NCBI GenBank assembly: GCA_031374935.1
Contig: JANMHB010000152.1
Coordinates: forward strand, 33,633 to 97,632
From: JACMLX01 sp031374935
GTDB lineage: Bacteria; Gemmatimonadota; Gemmatimonadetes; Gemmatimonadales; Gemmatimonadaceae
Direction: 5' to 3'
DNA: 64,000 nt
The notes beneath the pieces are model-generated. The model was not told the origin of the DNA. It searched no databases and worked only from the letters and a program-made list of their open reading frames with translations. Shown here in pieces: positions 60,032-64,000 of the stretch. A program made the translations under genes and the position numbers. Within the stretch, counting starts at the first letter, position 1; every line of letters begins with the position of its first letter.

Positions 60032-61822
60032 CTAAAAGCCTTCAGCTTCGAGCGCCATCACCGGACCGGCCCCCGCCATGATCCGGGCGAACAGCCCGTG
60101 CACCTCGGGGAGCATCTTGGTCATGAAGAATCGGGCCGTCTTCACCTTGGCATCGTAGAACGCCCGGTCACCGTTGGCGGTGGGCAGGCGAGACAGAGCC
60201 ACCTCTGCCATTCTCAGCCACATGTCACCGAGCGCGACCAGTCCGAACATCCGGAGGTAGTCGGAGCTGGCGGCCCCCGCCTCGTCCGGGTTGGAGAGTG
60301 ACGAGAGGGCGATGTACTGGGTGGCCTGCTGGAGTCGCGCGAAGGCGGTCGCGAGGGGTGCGGCAAACTCCTTCAGGGTGGGATCCTTGGTCGTCCGTTC
60401 CAGCCGTTCAGACAAGGGGTGGAAGAAGAATCGGAGCAGGCGCCCCCCCTCGGCCGGCAGCTTGCGACCCACCAGATCGAGTGCCTGGATCCCGTTGGCT
60501 CCTTCGTAGATCTGCGCGATACGGGCATCGCGCACGAACTGCTCCATCCCGTACTCGCGGATGTAGCCGTGACCGCCATAGATCTGCAGCGCCAGATTGG
60601 TGGTCTCGAAGCCCATGTCGGTGAAGTACGCCTTCACGATCGGCGTCATCAGCGCGACGAAATCATCCGCATCCTTGGCCACGGCCGGATCGGGATGTTT
60701 CTCGTGCATGTCGATGTGCGTGCCCACCCAGAGCGACAGCGCGCGCGCGCCTTCGTTGAAGGCGCGCATCGTCATCAGCGATCGGCGCACGTCCGGATGC
60801 ACGATCAGCGGATCCGCCGGCCCGGCCGGATTCTTGGGGCCGGTCAACGCGCGACCCTGCAGGCGATCCTTCGCGTAACTGACCGCGTTCTGATATGCCA
60901 CTTCGCTCAGTCCCAGCCCTTGCATCCCAACCGCGAGCCGGGCGGCGTTCATCAAGGTGAACAAGCCGCGCATGCCCTTGTTGGTCTCGCCAACCAGCCA
61001 GCCGACGGAATTGTCGAACGCAATCACGCAGGTCGGGCTGGCCTTGATGCCCATCTTGTGCTCGATGCTCACACAGCGCACCGAATTGTCCGCCCCCGGG
61101 GTGCCATCGGCATTGAGCAGGAACTTCGGCACGATGAACAGGCTGATCCCCTTGATGCCGGGCGGCGCATCGGGCAGCCGCGCCAGCACCAGGTGCACGA
61201 TGTTCGACGTCAGGTCGTGGTCACCGGCGGAGATGAAGATCTTGTTGCCCGTCACCGCATAACTGCCGTCCTCGCGCGGGACCGCCTTGGTGGTGAGCAG
61301 GCCGAGATCGGTGCCGCACTGTGCCTCGGTGAGGCACATCGTCCCCGCCCATTCACCGGTCACCAGCTTCGGCAGCCAGGTGGTCTTGAGCGCGTCGGCG
61401 CCGTGCACCAGCAGCGCGTGATAGGCGCCGTGGCTCAGGCCGGGGAACATACCGAAGCTCAGATTCGAGGCGCAGATCATCTCCTCGACCGCAAAGCGCA
61501 GCGTCTGCGGAAACCCTTGGCCGCCGAACTCGGTGTCGGCCGAGAGCGCGGGCCAGCCTGACTCGACATACTGGTGATACGCCGGCTTGAACCCCGATGG
61601 TGTCGTCACGGCACCATTGTCAATGCGACAGCCTTCCGCGTCGCCGCTCTGATTGATCGGCTGCAGCACTTCCTCGCAGAACTGCGCCGCGCCCTCCAGC
61701 ACCGACATCGCCGTGTCGGCATCGAAGTCGGCGTAGCCCGGGAGTGCAGTCAGGCGGGAATAGTCGATCACCTCGTTCAGGACGAACTTCATGTCGTCCA
61801 CAGGTGCCTTGTAGGTGGGCAT
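60032..61822 (-). CDS. Acyl-CoA dehydrogenase with C-terminal extension (FadE/DmdC type)
   Basis: 596 residues. An N-terminal helical cap (MPTYKAPVDDMKFVLNEV) is typical of the long AcdB/DmdC-like class. FAD/substrate motifs: MCLTEAQCGTDLGLL, GNKIFISAGDHD, and the catalytic glutamate segment QIYEGANGIQALDLVGRKL. The C-terminal 120-residue helical domain is also typical. Oxidises acyl-CoA to trans-2-enoyl-CoA. It follows the FadN-like gene by 9 bases on the same strand, giving consecutive beta-oxidation steps. Confidence 0.94.
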   Translation of the reverse strand: MPTYKAPVDDMKFVLNEVIDYSRLTALPGYADFDADTAMSVLEGAAQFCEEVLQPINQSGDAEGCRIDNGAVTTPSGFKPAYHQYVESGWPALSADTEFGGQGFPQTLRFAVEEMICASNLSFGMFPGLSHGAYHALLVHGADALKTTWLPKLVTGEWAGTMCLTEAQCGTDLGLLTTKAVPREDGSYAVTGNKIFISAGDHDLTSNIVHLVLARLPDAPPGIKGISLFIVPKFLLNADGTPGADNSVRCVSIEHKMGIKASPTCVIAFDNSVGWLVGETNKGMRGLFTLMNAARLAVGMQGLGLSEVAYQNAVSYAKDRLQGRALTGPKNPAGPADPLIVHPDVRRSLMTMRAFNEGARALSLWVGTHIDMHEKHPDPAVAKDADDFVALMTPIVKAYFTDMGFETTNLALQIYGGHGYIREYGMEQFVRDARIAQIYEGANGIQALDLVGRKLPAEGGRLLRFFFHPLSERLERTTKDPTLKEFAAPLATAFARLQQATQYIALSSLSNPDEAGAASSDYLRMFGLVALGDMWLRMAEVALSRLPTANGDRAFYDAKVKTARFFMTKMLPEVHGLFARIMAGAGPVMALEAEGF

Positions 61823-61831
61823 GGTTGCGTC

Positions 61832-64000
61832 TCAGTTGCGCAGCGGCTTGCCGGTGGCGAGCATGTGCTCGATCCGGGCCAGAGTGCCTGGCGTTCGTGC
61901 AAGGTGCATGAAGTGTGTGCGCTCGAGTGTCAGCAGCGCGGCCTCGTCGAGCGGCGCCGTGCCATCCGTATCACCACCGGTGAGAACACTCGCGAGATGG
62001 TCCGCGACAACCTGGTCGTGCGCGGTGACCTTGGCCTTCGCTGCCATCGATGCCACGCCGGCCATCAGCATCTGCTTGCCGGGTGCGCCGGAGAGCGTCA
62101 CCGTGCGAGGCGTCGGCGGCGTGTAGCCTGCGACCAGTGCAATCGCTCTGGCCTTGGCCTCCGCCAGCAACCGTTCCCGATTCATCGTGATGCCGTCAGT
62201 CGGGCGCAGGTACCCCAGCGCCCGTGCTTCAGCCGCCGAGGTGGAGGTCTTCGCAGTGGCGATCGTCTGAAAGACCTGGCCGACGGCCGCCATGGCCCGC
62301 GCCGCATCACCCTGCACCGGTCCGACGTGCCGCAGCACCATCTCCTTGCATCCGCCCCAGCCAGGGATGATGCCGACGCCAGTCTCCACCAGCCCGATGT
62401 AACTCTCGGCCGCCGCCTGCACCGCATCGGCGTGCAGCGTGATCTCCGCACCGCCACCGAGCGTCATGCCGGCCGGTGCCACGACGACGGGAAACGGTGA
62501 CCGCTGCAGCGCCGCGTAGGTGTGCTGTCCGTCGGTGATCCCCTGCTCGACGGTCTCCCACATCGCGATGTTGAGCGAGAAGAGCGCCGGACCCAGATTC
62601 GCGCCGACACTGAAATTCTCCCCGTCGTTGTAGACGACGAGTGCCCGATAGGCACCGCTGCCATCGCCGATCGTGGCGATGATCTGCCGGATCATCGCCA
62701 TGATGTCGCGATCGAGGGTGTTCATCTTCGACGTGAATTCGAGGCACAACACGCCGTCACCGATGTCCCACACGCTCGCCGATCGATTCGACATGACCGG
62801 CGCCCCGCGGCGCTTCACATCCGCCAGCGACAGTACGCCGGCGGCACGCGGCACGGCGGCGTACTCACCACCCGGCAGCAACTCCTCGACGCCGTTGGCA
62901 TCCGACCGATAGAATGGCTTGTTGAATGCCACCAGCGCTGGAACGGCAATGCCGTGCGCGGTGAGCAGCGCCGCGAAGTTGCCGGCACCGAGTTGATCGA
63001 TCAACTCGAACGGTCCGAAGCTCCATCCGTACCCCAGGCGCATCGCCGAGTCCACGGCGCTGACGCGATCGGCAATGGCGGGAACGAGCGAGGCCGCGTA
63101 TCCCAGCCCCTGCGCCAGCAACGCAGCGGCAAATCGTCCACCCTTGTCGTCGAAGCCGACCAATGTCTTCAGGGCGTTCTTGCCGCGCGCCGCCACCAGC
63201 GACGCCAGCTGCGGCGTGCGTTCGGCGCGATAGGTGCCGGTCTGCAGATCGATCACTTCCTTTCGCTTGCCACCGGCGGCGTCGGGCACCAGTCGCGTGA
63301 AGCCACCGCCCTTGCTCTTGCGTCCGGTATTGCCGGCAGCGATCAACGCTTCCATCGGCGCGAACGTCATCGGCAGTGCCCGGAAGGCGTCGTCGGCCGG
63401 CAGCGTCGCGTGAAAGCTCTTCATGATGTGTGGCATCAGGTCCAGCCCGACGAGGTCCGTCAGCCCGAAGATGCCCGTCTTCGGCAGCCCCATCGGCTTG
63501 CCGCACACCGCGTCCGCTTCCTCGATGCTGAGGCCATGCTTCAACGCCTCGTGCATCGCGCAATACATGAAGAAGGTGCCGATCCGGTTGGCGATGAATC
63601 CGGGCGTGTCCTTGCACACCACCACACCCTTGCCCAGCCGCTCATCGCCGAAGGCATGCAGTGTCGCCGTCACCTCGGCGCGCGTTTGCGGCCCGCTCAC
63701 CAGTTCCAGCAACCGCATGTAGCGCGGCGGATTGAAGAAGTGTGTGATCGCAAAGTCGCTGGCGAACGCCTCGGACTGACCGGCGATCAGCGCCTGCAGC
63801 GGGATCGTCGACGTGTTGGACGTGATGATGCTGCCGGGTCGGCGGGCCGCATCGAGCGTGCGGTAGAGCGGCGTCTTGACCGCCGGATCTTCGAAGACCG
63901 CCTCGATGATCCAGTCCGTTTCGGCGAGTGCTGCGAGATCATCCTCGATGTTGCCGGGTGTGACGAGCGCCATCGCCTCGGCGCTCATGAACGGCGGCGG
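61832..64000 (-). CDS. fadN: 3-hydroxyacyl-CoA dehydrogenase / enoyl-CoA hydratase, N-terminus cut by window edge
   Basis: At least 722 codons, still open at base 64000. The visible N-terminal part is the second half of the NAD-binding domain (IIEAVFEDPAVKTPLYRTLD, TSNTSTIPL, ITHFFNPP), followed by the HCDH C-terminal domain (DTPGFIANRIGTFFMY). A crotonase-like domain comes last (VGANLGPALFS, GGGAEITLHADAVQAA, ETGVGIIPGWGG). The order dehydrogenase then hydratase is that of FadN of Bacillus, the reverse of FadB. The GxGxxG motif should lie beyond the edge. Pairs with the acyl-CoA dehydrogenase gene downstream. Confidence 0.92.
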   Translation of the reverse strand, partial: PPPFMSAEAMALVTPGNIEDDLAALAETDWIIEAVFEDPAVKTPLYRTLDAARRPGSIITSNTSTIPLQALIAGQSEAFASDFAITHFFNPPRYMRLLELVSGPQTRAEVTATLHAFGDERLGKGVVVCKDTPGFIANRIGTFFMYCAMHEALKHGLSIEEADAVCGKPMGLPKTGIFGLTDLVGLDLMPHIMKSFHATLPADDAFRALPMTFAPMEALIAAGNTGRKSKGGGFTRLVPDAAGGKRKEVIDLQTGTYRAERTPQLASLVAARGKNALKTLVGFDDKGGRFAAALLAQGLGYAASLVPAIADRVSAVDSAMRLGYGWSFGPFELIDQLGAGNFAALLTAHGIAVPALVAFNKPFYRSDANGVEELLPGGEYAAVPRAAGVLSLADVKRRGAPVMSNRSASVWDIGDGVLCLEFTSKMNTLDRDIMAMIRQIIATIGDGSGAYRALVVYNDGENFSVGANLGPALFSLNIAMWETVEQGITDGQHTYAALQRSPFPVVVAPAGMTLGGGAEITLHADAVQAAAESYIGLVETGVGIIPGWGGCKEMVLRHVGPVQGDAARAMAAVGQVFQTIATAKTSTSAAEARALGYLRPTDGITMNRERLLAEAKARAIALVAGYTPPTPRTVTLSGAPGKQMLMAGVASMAAKAKVTAHDQVVADHLASVLTGGDTDGTAPLDEAALLTLERTHFMHLARTPGTLARIEHMLATGKPLRN

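Noticed and set aside
1..64000. CRISPR arrays, tRNA/rRNA genes, insertion sequences, integrases, phage genes
   Set aside because: I saw no regularly spaced repeats beyond the short arrays listed, no tRNA-like cloverleaf and no transposase or integrase motifs; a dedicated tRNA scan was not possible here.

Overview
The window is GC-rich, tightly packed bacterial chromosome. I read it as a free-living, pili-bearing Gram-negative bacterium, most likely of the phylum Gemmatimonadota. The signs are a secretin-based type IV pilus operon, TolC and TonB-type outer-membrane proteins, a carboxypeptidase-regulatory TonB receptor beside a secreted dipeptidyl-peptidase, ECF sigma/anti-sigma pairs and PAS-type hybrid kinases. 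The phylum call is inference from gene content; no rRNA, tRNA, phage, insertion sequence or CRISPR array was seen.

Layout. 1-4160 (minus): aroK (cut by the left edge), aroC and a large surface lipoprotein. 4167-9202 (minus): pilM-N-O-P-Q. 9376-15522 (minus): minor-pilin-like genes, a degenerate sensor kinase and four tandem major-pilin paralogues. 15792-18868 (minus): pilR and pilS. Two sigma54-type promoters lie in the pilin array just downstream of pilSR, so regulator and probable targets sit together. 18917-21585 (plus): CNNM/CorC-like protein, a methyltransferase with a lipobox, and ArfB. 21600-27443 (minus): an outer-membrane barrel protein and a type I secretion set (TolC, HlyD, ABC) whose ATPase has altered nucleotide-site motifs. 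27556-28790 (minus): Hsp15 and a TsdA-like dihaem cytochrome.

28829-31678 (minus) resembles the Bacillus mhq quinone-detoxification regulon: esterase, ring-cleaving dioxygenase, nitroreductase and MarR regulator, with three phased operator-like repeats at the marR start. 31806-33239 (plus) is a CHAD-CYTH fusion. 33214-37356 (minus) is a translationally coupled terC / glycosyltransferase / deacetylase / glycosyltransferase run. 37427-40571 holds a LysM protein (minus) and a MATE exporter with a NhaR-like regulator (plus). 40617-43308 (minus) holds an isocitrate-dehydrogenase-like protein without recognisable catalytic residues and an HDOD protein. 43451-53730 has two hybrid histidine kinases (plus) flanking a divergent TonB receptor (minus) and S9 peptidase (plus).

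53801-55273 (plus) is a RhlE-type helicase. 55351-58430 (minus) holds an ECF sigma/anti-sigma pair and a broken VIT-VWA gene; an orphan zinc-finger membrane protein follows at 58585-59814 (minus). 60032-64000 (minus) carries two beta-oxidation genes, the second cut by the right edge.

Many neighbours overlap by ATGA or GTGA, so translational coupling is the local rule. Strong hairpins separate most convergent or unrelated units.
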